A stretch of 64,000 bases of DNA. Source: Ricinus communis (Eukaryota; Streptophyta; Magnoliopsida; Malpighiales; Euphorbiaceae). Positions 36,871-48,610 of this stretch are shown here, in pieces. How positions within the stretch are numbered: position 1 is the stretch's first letter; each line of letters begins with the position of its first letter. Location of the stretch: the NCBI RefSeq assembly GCF_019578655.1, contig NC_063258.1:2170001-2234000 (forward strand), written 5' to 3'. A program made the position numbers and the translations under genes. The notes under the pieces are model-generated. The model made no database searches, had not been told where the DNA came from, and was given only the letters and a program-made list of their open reading frames with translations.

Positions 36871-38040
36871 ATTGAAATACACTACATGCATTATTAAATT
36901 ATTTTTAAATTTATTTAATAAAATATTCGATTAGACCTATTAAAAACCTAAAGATTACAAAACATTAAATAATATAACATAAAATCAAAATACAATGTAC
37001 TACTATCTTACTTGTCAAGTCGTTTTTCTCAATGTTTCAATGGGGTTTTTAGTAATGAGGATGAAATTGAATGACAAGGCGATAAATATTCTTTCAATTG
37101 AACGAACTAGGTTTACCAAGTTAGGAGACCATAAACTCTAAAGATGTTGTGGACTCTACTGTCAACAAAGAAGCACTTGTCGTTGTCTTCAACTATGTAA
37201 AGTTTAGGGTTAAAGTCGATTTGGGGAAAACAGACAAAACTCTAAGTTATTGTTTATTGTTTATGTTTTAGAGATTAGAACATTTGGGTATTTTAGGGTT
37301 TTTTGTCTTTTGTTAATTCTTTGATTCGAAATCAAATGGCTATGTTTTGTTTAGTTGTTGAGTCGGCAATTTTTTGGCTAATTCAGACTTCTTTCTCAAA
37401 GAAAATTGCTCTAATTGCCACGTCAGCAAGCTGAGCCCTTCTTTTTCACTAAAAAGTCTAATTGAAAAGAACTAATAGCATTTGTTTGAATTTTGAATTT
37501 CTGGAAAGATTTGCTAATTTTGTTAAAAAGGTCAAAGGTCATGATTTTATTGATAATTAGACCTTTAATAAATACATTACAAGTTTTTATGCATTTAATT
37601 TAATTGATATTTGTAATTTTTTTCTATTAGTAAAAATTTAAAAAGAAAAAAAAATAAAGCTATTAATATTTATAAAAATAAAGTAAAATATAAAATAAAA
37701 TATAAAAAGTCTATTAAATTTAAATAAAATATTTTATTTTTCATATGTTAATATTTCTTAAGATATTTTCTATTATGGAAATTATACTCCTTAAAATAAA
37801 AAGCAACATTTAATATGCACTTAATGCTTATTGAAATAAAATTAAGATAAAGAATAAAATGTGAAGAATTTATTAGACTTAAACAAAAAATTTATTTTTT
37901 ATATTTAAATATTTATTAAAATATTATATTTTTAAAATAATTAGATAAAATTATTAAAAAATATAAAATTTTAGAGTTAATTAGTAATTAGGTTTTAAAA
38001 TAAAGCTCGCCGGTGGATGCCAATGGGTTTATATCATAAA
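36871..38040. other. AT-rich DNA between MULE relic and PPR gene
   Basis: No gene seen. It should hold the 5' untranslated DNA of the transposase (minus) and the promoter of the PPR gene (plus). The words ggcaattttttggctaattca (around 37360) and attgctctaattgccacgtcagc-like sequence (37406-37427) resemble MULE or MITE end sequence. I found no inverted partner on the other side of the transposase. Confidence 0.4.
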
Positions 38041-38051
38041 GAACCTGTGCA

Positions 38052-38058
38052 TATAAAT
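38052..38058 (+). promoter_or_regulatory. Candidate TATA box of the PPR gene
   Basis: tataaat lies 130 bases before the start codon and about 50 before an upstream ATG. A start site some 30 bases downstream (about 38082-38090) would put the 15-codon upstream ORF in the transcript. Confidence 0.5.
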
Positions 38059-38101
38059 TTAACGAAAGGAAACACTTGATTCGGCCATCGCACGTTTTCA
38101 A

Positions 38102-38149
38102 ATGAAGGGGCTTGCAATTTCAAACAAAGGGGCTTGCAATTTCAAATAG
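38102..38149 (+). CDS. Upstream ORF (15 codons) in the PPR leader
   Basis: ATG at 38102 reads [15 protein letters not shown] and stops with TAG at 38147-38149, 32 bases before the main start at 38182. Most of it is built from a 20-bp direct repeat. If it is in the mRNA it could lower translation of the main ORF. Whether it is transcribed depends on the inferred start site. Confidence 0.35.
   Translation: MKGLAISNKGACNFK
38105..38146 (+). repeat. 20-bp direct repeat in the PPR leader
   Basis: aaggggcttgcaatttcaaa occurs perfectly at 38105-38124 and 38127-38146 (period 22). It lies in the probable 5' untranslated region. Confidence 0.95.
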
Positions 38150-38181
38150 CCGTTCTCCCCAAGGTCGGGACCCAGAAAACC

Positions 38182-41100
38182 ATGATCTCCTCAACAAGTG
38201 TCACCACCATCAAACTCTCTCGTTACTTCTCTTCTTTTTCTTCTGCTTCTTCTTCTATTCAAAATCTACTCAAAAGAGGATTCACTCCTACTCTGAAATC
38301 CATAAATCAATACCTTCTCTTTCTTGTAAAAATCCACAAATTCACTTTAGTTCCTCACTTTTTATCTCAACTGAACCAGAATCAAATCGAAGGCAATTAT
38401 CAAACTCACTCGCTTTTCCTTTTGGCTCTTCTCAAACTTAAGAATTTTGAAGAAGCTGAACATTTCATTAAGACCCATAGGGCAAAATCTTCAAGTTCTT
38501 CAAAAGGTCATAAATTTTTGGATTCTCTGATTCAAGCCATTTCCACTGATGAAAAGGATCCGAACAAGGCATTACTAGTACTGCACGATTGCTTGAGGAA
38601 TTATGGTATGTTGCCTTCTTCGTTTACCTTTTGTTCTGTGATACATAGTTTTGTTTTACAGGGAAATATGAGTGGAGCAATTCAAGTGTTGGAGTTGATG
38701 AATGATGAAAAAATAAATTACCCTTTTTGTAATTTTGTTTGTAGTTCAATCGTTTCTGGATTTTGTAAGATGGGGAAGCCAGAACTTGCCATGGGCTTTT
38801 TCGAGAATTCTCTTAAGTTAGGAGCTTTAAAACCTAATTTGGTTACTTATACTGCGGTTGTTAGTTCACTTTGTATGCTTGGTAGAGCTGATGAGGTTTT
38901 TGATTTAGTTTGTGAGATGGAGGAGGAAGGATTGGCATTTGATGTTGTATTCTATAGTTGTTGGATTTGTGGGTATTTTAGGAATGGGGTTTTCATAGAA
39001 GCAATTCGTAAGCATAAGGAAATGGTGAAAAAGGGAATAAGTTCTGATACAATTGGCTATACTATACTTATAGATGGGTTTTCAAAGGAAGGGAGTGTTG
39101 AAAAGTCAGTGGGGTTTCTGCACCATATGTTAGCAAATGGCTCAGAACCTAATTTGGTGACATATACTGCAATCATATTAGGATTCTGTAGGAAAGGGAA
39201 AATTGATGAGGCATTTGCAATATTCAAGCTGGTTGAAAATTTAGGAATTAAATTGGATGAGTTCATATATGCAATCTTGGTTGATGGGTTCTGTTTGAAG
39301 GGTGATTTTGATCGTGCTTATCAACTGATTGAGGAAATGGAGAAGAAGGGAATTACTCCAACCATAGTCGCTTACAATATTTTGATCAATAGTTTGTGTA
39401 AGGCTGGGAGGACATTTGACGCAGATGAAGTGTCAAAAGCTTTACAAGGAGATAAGATCACTTACAGTGCATTGTTACATGGGTACATCAAGGAAGAGAA
39501 CAGTATTGGAATTTTAGAAGTTAGACAAAGATTAGAAGAAGCCAGAATTCAAATGGATATTATTATGTTTAACATAATTCTCAAAGCACTTTTCGTGGTG
39601 GGCGCATTTGAAGACGTGCTTGTGCTTTACAATGGAATGCAAGAAATGAATTTGGTTGCAAATTCAATTACTTACTGTACAATCATTGGTGGTTTTTGTA
39701 AAGTAGGTCGAATTGATGAGGCACTTGAGATATTTGACGAATTTAGACATGGATTGGGTTCTTCAGTTGCATGCTACAATTGTATGATTAATGGCTTGTG
39801 CAAGAACGGTATGGTGGATATGGCTGCTGAGATATTTGTTGAACTGATTGAGAAGGGGCTGACTTTGGATATAGGCATATGTATGACATTGATAAAGGCA
39901 ATTGTTAAGGAAAAAAGTGCAGATGGAGTTTTGGATTTAATCTACAGAATCCAGAATATAGGATCGGACAAATATGATTCTACTGTATGGAATTATGCTA
40001 TGAGTTTATTATCAAAGAGAAAATTTTCCATGGCTGCTAGTGAAGTTTACATGGTGGCAAGGAGGAACAAGTTAGTCTTAACCAGCAAGTCTTACTATTT
40101 GATCATAAAAGGGCTTATTGGTGATGGAAAGTTTTGGCTAACTCGGCCCATTTTGAGTAGCTTTATGAAAGAATATGGCCTTATTGAACCCAAGGTAAGT
40201 AAAATACTACTGCATTACCTGTGTTTGAAGGATGTGAAAAGTGCCCTGTATTTTTTCAACAAGATGAAGGAGGACAATGCATTTGTTACTTTTCCAGTCA
40301 GTGCTTTAAAATCACTTACAAAAAATGGTAGAGTTTTGGATGCATATCAACTTGTAGTGGGAGCTAAAGATGATCTACCGTGTATGGACGTAGTTGTTTT
40401 TTCTATTATGGTTGATGGCCTCTGCAAGGGAGGGCATCCAATTAAAGCCTTAAATCTCTGTGCTTTGGCTGAGAAGAAGGGGATTACCCTTAACCTAATA
40501 ACTTACAATTCAGTTATAAGTGGATTGTGCAACCAGGGATGTCTTATGGAAGCATTTCGGCTATTTGATTCATTTGAAAAACTCAAGTTAATTCCCTCAG
40601 AAATCACTTATTCAACACTGATTGACAATTTATGCAAGGAAGGGTATCTTCTGGATGCCAAACAATTATTTGAGAGCATGGTCCTGAAAGGCTTTAAATG
40701 GAATATACGTATTTATAACTCATTCATTAATGGATATTGCAAATTTGGTCAATTTGAAGAGGCCTTGAAGATTCTAAAAATTATTGAAACAGAGTGTCTT
40801 GATCTTGATGAATTTAGCGTAAGTTATCTGATTAATGGTTATTGTCTAAAGGGGGACATGGAGGGGGCCCTAAGGTTTTTTTTGGAGTATAAGCAGAAAG
40901 GTATTTCTCCTGATTTCTTGGGTTTCTTGTACTTGATTAGAGGTCTTTGTGGCAAAGGGAGGATGGAAGAGGCCAGGAACATCTTAAGAGAAATGCTTCA
41001 ATCACAGTCCGTGATGGAGCTGCTGAACAAAGTCAATACTGAGGTTGAAACAGAATCTATAGAAAGTTTTCTTCTCTTCTTATGTGAGAAAGGAAGTATC

Positions 41101-41391
41101 AAAGAAGCAGTTGCTGTACTTAATGAAATTGGATCCTTGTTTTTTCCAGTACAGAAGTGGTCTAGTCCTAGTGAATCACAATCCCTTCAGAGCGCTAATT
41201 TGAGCTTGGCTTCTTGTGATGCTACAGAAGTAGATGAAGTTGTTGAGACATCTGATGATTTAGGGGAAAGTAAATTTAACTGCTTTGCCTCCTACTATTC
41301 TGTAATTGCTTCACTTTGCTCAAAAGGGGAGTTAGGGGAGGCCAATAGATTTGCAAAGGAGAAACTTGCTAGTTGGGAAGGAATTAGTTAA
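38182..41391 (+). CDS. P-class PPR protein, probable orthologue of At5g57250
   Basis: One uninterrupted exon of 1069 codons plus stop. I chose the ATG at 38182 (A at -3). The open frame extends 16 codons upstream but only to a TTG. Residues 1 to about 35 ([20 protein letters not shown]...) are rich in Ser and basic residues with no acidic ones, like a mitochondrial presequence. From about residue 140 to 960 there are some twenty 35-residue PPR motifs, e.g. [21 protein letters not shown] and [20 protein letters not shown]. There is no E or DYW extension, so it is P-class: RNA binding, usually for stability, processing or translation of organelle RNA. Several stretches ([36 protein letters not shown]) read like Arabidopsis At5g57250, a mitochondrial PPR protein that I recall as about 970 residues. 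The last ~70 residues are not PPR. The target RNA cannot be told from the sequence. Confidence 0.93.
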   Translation: MISSTSVTTIKLSRYFSSFSSASSSIQNLLKRGFTPTLKSINQYLLFLVKIHKFTLVPHFLSQLNQNQIEGNYQTHSLFLLALLKLKNFEEAEHFIKTHRAKSSSSSKGHKFLDSLIQAISTDEKDPNKALLVLHDCLRNYGMLPSSFTFCSVIHSFVLQGNMSGAIQVLELMNDEKINYPFCNFVCSSIVSGFCKMGKPELAMGFFENSLKLGALKPNLVTYTAVVSSLCMLGRADEVFDLVCEMEEEGLAFDVVFYSCWICGYFRNGVFIEAIRKHKEMVKKGISSDTIGYTILIDGFSKEGSVEKSVGFLHHMLANGSEPNLVTYTAIILGFCRKGKIDEAFAIFKLVENLGIKLDEFIYAILVDGFCLKGDFDRAYQLIEEMEKKGITPTIVAYNILINSLCKAGRTFDADEVSKALQGDKITYSALLHGYIKEENSIGILEVRQRLEEARIQMDIIMFNIILKALFVVGAFEDVLVLYNGMQEMNLVANSITYCTIIGGFCKVGRIDEALEIFDEFRHGLGSSVACYNCMINGLCKNGMVDMAAEIFVELIEKGLTLDIGICMTLIKAIVKEKSADGVLDLIYRIQNIGSDKYDSTVWNYAMSLLSKRKFSMAASEVYMVARRNKLVLTSKSYYLIIKGLIGDGKFWLTRPILSSFMKEYGLIEPKVSKILLHYLCLKDVKSALYFFNKMKEDNAFVTFPVSALKSLTKNGRVLDAYQLVVGAKDDLPCMDVVVFSIMVDGLCKGGHPIKALNLCALAEKKGITLNLITYNSVISGLCNQGCLMEAFRLFDSFEKLKLIPSEITYSTLIDNLCKEGYLLDAKQLFESMVLKGFKWNIRIYNSFINGYCKFGQFEEALKILKIIETECLDLDEFSVSYLINGYCLKGDMEGALRFFLEYKQKGISPDFLGFLYLIRGLCGKGRMEEARNILREMLQSQSVMELLNKVNTEVETESIESFLLFLCEKGSIKEAVAVLNEIGSLFFPVQKWSSPSESQSLQSANLSLASCDATEVDEVVETSDDLGESKFNCFASYYSVIASLCSKGELGEANRFAKEKLASWEGIS

Positions 41392-43250
41392 CAGAATGAC
41401 AGTGCTGTTGGCTCGTACCCAACTTGGAGCTTCCTATTTCTTATCTGTAGGAAGAGAACCCAACATCGTCCATTTGCGAGTATGTTATAACTCACATCGA
41501 CACCTTGTTTCTTTGGGTAATTTTCTTTTCACTTTTGTGTTCATGCGATACGAAATACTATGCTTAGAGCATCTCAAAGAAAATTAAGTACAATAATAAG
41601 GGGGAAAGAAATAAAAAAACTCTTTGCTCAATGTCTAATTCACTAGAAATCCATGGTAGAATTCATAGAAGTTTGTTTTTATGGTAGTCCAGTTAAGCCA
41701 ACTTAAATATCACTAACTAGTCTTTGTGCAGGAGCTTTCACAAAGATGACAAGTGAAGTTTATTTGACCCAAGGATAAGTTAAAGAAGTCATTGATCTTC
41801 ATAAGAAAAAGATACTGAAGCTCTCCCCGCTAAATGGCAAGGTCAGTAAAAATATTTTCCATTTTAAATTCAGGAGGTTTCTCTCCCCCTTGCACCCATA
41901 GGGGAGCTACTTCTGTTCAAATTGCATCACTCTTCTTAACTAGAAAACAAGGGAAAGAAACAAAAACCTGTTAATTATTATCCCCTGGACTCGTTTCAAA
42001 TTATGTAGTTGCTTTACCATATATTATATTCATCTCTTTGTTGGGTTGGAAAAGAATTTGTTAAATCACTAAATCAAGAGATCGGCAACCATACTTGTGA
42101 AATTGTATGATTGAATACAGGAATTTTTCTTTTTGGTGGTTTATAAAACTTAGAACTCTTTAGTTTGAAATGCTAATAAATGGTCCTCAAAATTTGTTGA
42201 TTTATCAAAAGATGCCCCTCCATCTCAAATCAGTAACTCAAATTTTTCTTTCGTTATTGTGGCAATGAGTTAAGGTTCCCATCCTTCCAGTTGTGCCAAA
42301 AGAAAATGAGTTTGATTCCCACCAAGTTGGTGACTGAAGACTGGACTAGTTGAAACAAGTAAAGTCCCTTCGTGCCTGCATCAAAAAATTCAGTGGAGGG
42401 GAGGTCTGAACTTTGCAAGGCCGCTCATCTTCAGGTGAGCAGGTTGTTGCACATGTCATCATGCTAAAAATCTCATGCTTAAGATTTTGAATTTGAGGTT
42501 CTCATAGAAATTTGGGGTTTCAAATTTCTCCTGATGATTTGGTTCCTTCTGTGACACTGACAGCAATATGATCTTAAATTTTTCTTTTTCCTCTTTTTTA
42601 TGGTATTCGCTGCAGTCCAGGACTGATAGGCAGAACTACAGAGGGTTTGCTTCATGGCACAGCAAGGCAGAGCCTTTAACTGCATTGCAGTTTATTTATT
42701 TATTCAGTTCAACCAGTAATGAATAAGGATTCCGACTTACTGCAACAACAATATGGTTCTTCAGGATTCCAGTGTATCTTTTGCAGATCAAAGTGACATG
42801 TTTTCGTGTTGCATCAAACTCCCTGCTGTGAGTTGTACAAATGTGAGCCGGAAAGTTAGCTAATATAACCATAAGATTTTGTTGCCGCAGTTACTTCATG
42901 CTGAATTGATTTGATTTAAAAAAATCGGGAATGATTCCCTTGGTTAAATTTCAGGAATAAAGTCCAATTTAGCCACTAATTTTATCCTCGTAGTTCAATT
43001 TAGCTATTTTTTGAATTTATAGATTTTGTATTTTAAATTTGTGCATATGGGGCTTAAATTAGTCCTACTATTGATAAAAATGAAACAGGGAGGTACATTC
43101 TTTTTAAAGGAGAGTGGATACAATAGCCAAAGTTTTTATATTTGAATTAAAATATAAATAAATTTTAAATAAAAAATAATATAAAAATAAATATTACTAT
43201 TTGTTAGTGTTCCGTACTATGGAGATTTGCAATTTGTTGGCTACATGAAT
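41392..43250 (+). other. 3' flank of the PPR gene
   Basis: Probable 3' untranslated DNA. Possible poly(A)-signal words (aataataag, gaaataaaaa) lie at 41593-41620. A pyrimidine tract and ctgcag acceptor-like site at 42605-42616 is followed by a 37-codon open stretch starting SRTDRQNYRGFASWHSKAEP. It could be a spliced 3' exon or chance. No other gene seen. Confidence 0.4.
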
Positions 43251-44389
43251 TTCTTCAAGCAAATGATGTGGTTTCTTCTTCTTCCTTTTTTTTTTTTTTT
43301 TCTACTACAATTTTCAGTTCAATTGGTTCTTGAGGTTAGTTGTACGTATCTTTTGCGTAAACCTCAGAGATTCCATTAGTTTTGCTGTGAAAAAGGATCG
43401 ATTTCTTACGGATTTAATTAGTTTTTTCTTTTCGCTGTTTTCTTTTTGTTTCCTTATTAAATCTCGATTTTGCACCTGGGTTCTATATGGTTTTCTTGTT
43501 TTAATCATCTAACGTATTACAATTCTCTCTTTGAACATCTCTGAGTTTGGATCTGACCTTTTCTTCTCTGATTCTTTCATTTATTTGATTTTGCTACGAT
43601 CTAAACTAATAAATCTATGAAGCTTATCAAAAATAGAGTGAGCAACAGAGCAAAAAGGAGTGGGTCATGATAGTGATTCCAAATTAGATTCTTATTTCAA
43701 GGAAGAAATATGCAAGGTTCTCAACATTGGCATTTTTTGTACCAGTCCATTACTCATCAATCGTCCCAGCACAAATATTACAAGAAATTCGGCCAGGAAA
43801 TCATGCCAAAAGGTGATAGAAAAGATGGACAATTAACACTATATTACTATATGGAGATGCCTCAAATAAGTGTAGCTTGAATATTACAGTAATTTTTTTC
43901 ACAAGCTCAGACAATGAAGGAGAAAGCAAAGACTCCTTCGTTTTGATCTGGCCAACTTCCCAGTTTTTACTGCTTAGCTTTGGTGTTTGCATTAGAAAAT
44001 TTCTTCCCACATAAATAGGGTAGCTGATAGAGAAAGTGAAATAAAGGATAGTGACAAAGGAAGGAGTTGCTAAGTCATTGATGAGGAGTTAATATACCTT
44101 GTAAAGTAATTACTATTCGGAGTATTTAATACAATGTTTAGAAATGAGCATTTATCTTATACTCATCAACTAATTTCTTGAAAATGATGGGTTTAATTAG
44201 TAACCTCTAGCAAACTCTGTTTGATGAGATAAGTATGAAAAGATTCAAACTGGCTGTCCATGTGTTGCGATATTCACAAAGTGAAATTGGTATGATTAGA
44301 ATTTAGCAGGTGTTAAAATATAAGGCAAGTTTACTGGGTTTTCGCCTATGCCCTTAGAAATATGAGATAGCCATTTTTGTATCACTTTT
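43251..44389. other. Pyrimidine-rich region and AT-rich DNA
   Basis: 43260-43600 is pyrimidine-rich on plus with a run of about 20 T (near 43287-43303), like a plant 5' leader or leader intron. It precedes the small frame at 43710. Beyond 43880 nothing is recognised. Confidence 0.35.
43710..43880 (+). CDS. Small ORF, 56 aa, unknown
   Basis: ATG at 43710 reads MQGSQHWHFLYQSITHQ, then KYYKKFGQEIMPKGDRKDGQ, and ends at TGA 43878-43880. Its composition is less AT-biased than chance frames in this region and it follows a leader-like pyrimidine-rich stretch. I recognise no family. It could be a first exon, a gene fragment or chance. Confidence 0.2.
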   Translation: MQGSQHWHFLYQSITHQSSQHKYYKKFGQEIMPKGDRKDGQLTLYYYMEMPQISVA

Positions 44390-45860
44390 ATTTTTAAAAA
44401 TGCACTCTAATAACACTTATTAAAATTATATTAGAATAAACATCAAGTTAATCTAAATAGATACTAAAAATCTAAAACAGATTTTAAAAGTTAATTTCAG
44501 ATATTTAGTTGTTTATCTAATATATACTAAAAATATTTAAAATGGATACCAAAAATAATTTCAAATACTAGTTATATATAAAACATATAATAAAATATAT
44601 GAAATATATACTAAAAATAGTTTTAGATACCAAATTAGTATTATTGAAAGGATGTTGAACATACACTAAACATCTACTAAACATATATAAAAAATCTGAA
44701 TTGCATAAGCATTTGGAAAATATATAACAAATTGCTAATGACATATATGATTTTGTAATAAAAGTATACCTACTATATGCCATCGTATTTTTGAAATAAC
44801 ATTTCAAGTCACAATAATTTTTTAAAGGAAAAGATTTTTACAGTAAAAATGATAATTTTAACTTTTTTTTTTTGAATATTTGTGAAAAGTTCCTATTAAT
44901 TTATGTACCATTTGCCTAAATTTGCTCATATTCTTTGAGGGTTAAGAGAAAGACTAGAATATTAGGGTTAACATTTGTTTTCTCTTATTCTTGTTACATT
45001 TATCAATACTTTTATCATGGATTCCAATCCAGATCTAGCATCATAGACCAGAATTCATAACACTTGCATTACTTTTTGATTTATGTTATTTTAAAATGTT
45101 GATCAGTATTGTCTTGCATGTTCATTAGTATTCTCTTTCATGTACATTAATACTTTTTTCAATGTTCATTAGTATTCTCTTTCATGTACATTAATATTTT
45201 TTTTTAATATTCATTAATATTATTTTGATGTTCATCATATCTAATTCTTTATTCTTATTAATTATGTATGTATATTGTAGTATAATTAAAGATGGATTTT
45301 GCTTATCAAACATAGGTCATAATTGTGCTCTTTTTATGTTTAATTACAGTCGCAACTTCCTCTTCATCAGCATGGAATTCTATGTAAACTTGACAACTAG
45401 TTTGAATGTCAAGTTTTAAGTAATACTTATTTTTTTCTATAGTTTGTTTTTTTCCAATTCAATCCTTGAACAATAAAATCTTTTCATTGTTAAGTGATTT
45501 CTCATATGCTTTATACATTTGCTTACTCTTTCTTACACTAAAACTCATTCTACATACATAATCATTATATAGATTATAAACTTCATTAATAGATCTCAAA
45601 AACAATTTCAATAAATAATGAGCTAAAACACAATTTTAAGAATCAATTGTTGGAAAAACAATAAAAGTAATAAACGTTATAACGATATTACGTGAACATT
45701 AAATATACATGCGATGAATATTAAAAATAAAAGTGATGAACATTAAATGTATACGTAATGGATATTACAACTACAAGTGACATTATATGAATATTAAACA
45801 TACACGTAAAATAAAAGTGATGAATATTAATTGTACACCCAATACTATATTTGGTTTAAA
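44390..45860. mobile_element. Candidate non-autonomous DNA transposon
   Basis: The left part has tandem words tgttcattagtattct and catgtacattaat; the right part (45660-45840) has the same kind of words in reverse orientation (gatgaacattaaatgtata, cgtaatggatatta). Short subterminal words in opposite orientation at the two ends are typical of DNA transposons. The core 45340-45850 has a diverged copy at 62150-62540. No coding frame and no exact terminal repeat were found, so the limits are rough. Confidence 0.35.
45121..45230 (+). repeat. 44-bp tandem repeat
   Basis: Unit ttcattagtattctctttca... at 45121-45164, repeated with few changes at 45165-45209, and a partial third unit (ttcattaatattattttgatg) to about 45230. 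It lies inside the candidate transposon. Confidence 0.85.
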
Positions 45861-46029
45861 TTTATAAAAAAAAAAAAAAATTCAGTTCATTTGAGAAAAA
45901 GACATGAAGAGAAAATAAAATGGAAATAAGAAAATTGAAAGAAATATTTTAGTATTACAGATTGTACTGACTTATTAATGTGGAATTCAATTGAAAATTC
46001 TATCTATTTTATTAGAATTTAGTTTAATT

Positions 46030-47270
46030 ATAACCAATTCCACTAATGCTCGCTATCCGCACACATCAAAGTGCATCGATCGTATCAAGTTATACAATGA
46101 TGAATAAGAGTATCGTTCAACTGGAGACCTAATTGTGAATACTACTTCAATCATATATTAATGTTTAGCAATCAAATTCTTGTCTTGGATGTAATAATAT
46201 TTAAAAGTAAAACAATATTAAAAACAAAGATTAAGATAATTGATAAACTTATCAAAGATAAGCCAATTTAGATAGTGAATCCCCCTAATAAGTTAAATAT
46301 TTCATGAAACAAACAACAATTAATTCTAATCAAGAGTTGACTTGACATTCCACCAAATTAAGTTTAAACCTTTTTCAAGTAATTAAACCCTTAATTTCTA
46401 AGAGGAGGGAGAGAAATCTCTTCTTAAACTACGCCCAATACTTAGGTCATGCATTAAGATTAATGAACTATTAAACCAAAGGATCTTGTAGATCTATCTC
46501 TAGTATCCTAATCAATCTTCAGTCCCTAAAATATGATCAATTCATAAAAAGTTATCTCTTATCAGTTTATGAAAATAAATCTCAAGCAATACATCCACTT
46601 ATCAATTGAAATAGATAATTAAGTAATAAAATGGACAAAAAAACTCATAAAAAAGTTTAATTTTATTTACTTTGGATCAATTCATACAAAACAAATTAGG
46701 ATTCTTCAAAATCCAAATAGCAAGAAAATTATTTCCTAAATATTACAATAAAGAGAGAAAGATTAGGGAAAGAAGATTTCAAACTATTTGTGGAAGAATA
46801 GAGATGGCAATCTTCAATCTTGAATCTTCAATCTTGGAGAATAATAAAGGAATTGATTTCCTTGAGAAATGACCAATCAAAACCCTAAAAATGAAAGAAA
46901 AATAAAGTTTGTAAGTATTTCTCTCTAAAAATGAATAAATAACGGAACTCCCTAAAAAAAAAACCCTAAAAGCTAAAATTCCCTTAGCTTTTCATAGCTT
47001 GAATATACATCTCTTTTCGTTCATTATTTTATGGGCTATTTTAAGGCATTATAGAAATCGAATTGAGGGTTAACTTCTTCATCAAAGTTGTAGCTCGTGA
47101 AGAGTAATTTATTTTAGAATTTTGAATCACCTTAGTTAGTCCTCTATAGCTCTTGATAAGGCCCAAACACTGAGATTAATCCAAATAGAAATGGACTACA
47201 CAACATCTGAATTTGATCCAAGTTTTCTCATCCTTAGAAACCTAAAATGAAGTTGAGCCATTCATAAAAA
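46030..47270 (-). repeat. LTR-like segment of an Athila/Tat-type element
   Basis: Sequence around 46076-46140 (gtgcatcgatcg..., gagtatcgttcaactggagacctaa) has the layout of plant gypsy LTR starts that read '...gagtatcgttccacgaggaccta'. The segment is non-coding and is followed directly by a gag fragment on the same strand. Neither end is fixed and no partner LTR was seen. Confidence 0.4.
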
Positions 47271-47280
47271 CTATATTAAG

Positions 47281-47937
47281 AGATGGGCTGGATAAGGCGC
47301 CCTTGGTTTATACTCTTTCACAAAAGGGGTAGGCTTTGGTGTTGCTTCTAGTTTAGCCTCTACACCTTTATCTTCTTTAATTACCTCTTTAACCCCATAA
47401 AATTACTTTTCTAATTGCTTTCTTTTGGTTCCCAATTATTTTCCACTTTTCAAGGTAATGACCTTGAGTTCCTCTCTAGGATTTGCCTCGGTGTTGCTAG
47501 GCAAGCTTCCTTAGGGCCTTTCATTTAAGAGTTTTGAAATTTGCCCAACCTAATTCTCTCAATTGTGAATTGAAGCTTGCTGGTTTTTAGGAGTAGTCTC
47601 GATAGTTTGAAACCTTGTTTTGGACGATGAGATGAACTTTTCCATCACCTTCTCTAGATTACTCCTTTTAGAAGGAGCTTGCTGCTAGTTTCACTGTTGA
47701 AATCCTGGGGTAGAGGTCTTTGCTGATTCTGATTCTCCCAAGAGAAATTCAGATGATTTCTCCATCCCAAATTATAGGTATTATTGTAGGGATTGTTCTA
47801 CTGCCTATGAGCATTTCCCACAAAATCAACCTGCTCCGGCTTAACGAAAGTATTATCATTTTGGCAATCTTGACTTTGATGACCACCCCCACACCAATCA
47901 CAAGTCATAACTTGTGCCTATTTTTCAGATGAATACT
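47281..47937 (-). pseudogene. Athila-like gag C-terminal fragment
   Basis: The zinc knuckle C-D-W-C-G-G-G-H-Q-S-Q-D-C (CX2CX3HX4C, intact) lies at 47864-47902. Next on minus come NNPYNNTYNLGWRNHLNFSW, then a linker reading LNERPKGSLPSNTEANPREE when frame changes are allowed, and PTPFVKEYKPRAPYPAHL near 47290-47340. These are the gag end and gag-PR linker of Athila-like elements. The protease is missing: LTR-like DNA follows instead. Confidence 0.7.
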
Positions 47938-48340
47938 GATAGGTCATAAATAGTTATACTTATTGTGTTTAATTCTCTTACATTTTGATTGGATAATGTG
48001 CTTAGTTGTGGAAATTGTGTTTATTCTGATATAGATGGTGAAATATTAAGGATTGAGTGAAATTCAGCCAAAAGGCATGTTTTAAAGCATGACTTGTCAA
48101 AAACCAAGTCTTTTAAAGGAAGAGCAAAAATTTGGGCAGAAGTTCATTTTCAATAAGGCGTGACCACGCCTTGAAATCCATGAGGTGCTGAAAGTTGCAA
48201 AAGAGAGCTTCAAATTTTTCAGAGATAAATTTGTGGTGGACCCATTTTTAGTTAATTTCCTTTATTTTTTGAAGTGTTGGATAAAGAAAACTTTCTACCA
48301 AGTATTTAGGATTTTAAACACTTCCTAAACACTTCTTTAA
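47938..48340 (+). repeat. LTR start fragment, plus strand
   Basis: Opens tgataggtcataaatag at the very base where the minus-strand gag fragment stops. It contains the words ataatgtgcttagttgtgga and gcgtgaccacgcctt (a near-palindrome). It reads like the first ~400 bases of a plant gypsy LTR. It is truncated on the right, with no partner found. Confidence 0.45.
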
Positions 48341-48610
48341 GACCCTATTAGTGAGTCTATCACTAAAAAAGAGCCTTCTTCTCAACAGGAGGAGGCTGAG
48401 AGCTCCAACTTTTCTCCTAAAAATGGTAAGAATGATCACCATCAATTCCCATCTTGGATGAACCTTTCCCATCTGAGTCATCTTCAAGCTCAGTATAAGA
48501 CTCCTATCAAGTTTACCCTAAAGGAATGCCATGAGCATTTTCGTGGAAATACTATTCCTGAAGCTAACCATATCATTTCTATACAAGGAACACTTAAAAG
48601 CTGGCCTTAG
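48341..48610 (+). pseudogene. Unidentified open frame, 89 codons
   Basis: An open stretch from 48341 to TAG at 48608. It begins DPISESITKKEPSSQQEEAE and continues with HHQFPSWMNLSHLSHLQAQY, KTPIKFTLKECHEHFRGN and IISIQGTLKSWP. There is no early ATG. The first Met is in SWMNL. Codon use is richer in G and C than the surroundings and the composition looks like a real protein, so a captured gene or element fragment is likely. I recognise no family. The following 240 bases hold no clear frame. Confidence 0.3.

Noticed and set aside
38134..38181. 16-codon N-terminal extension of the PPR frame starting at TTG
   Set aside because: Plant nuclear genes start at ATG with rare exceptions. The ATG at 38182 has A at -3 and begins a good targeting sequence.
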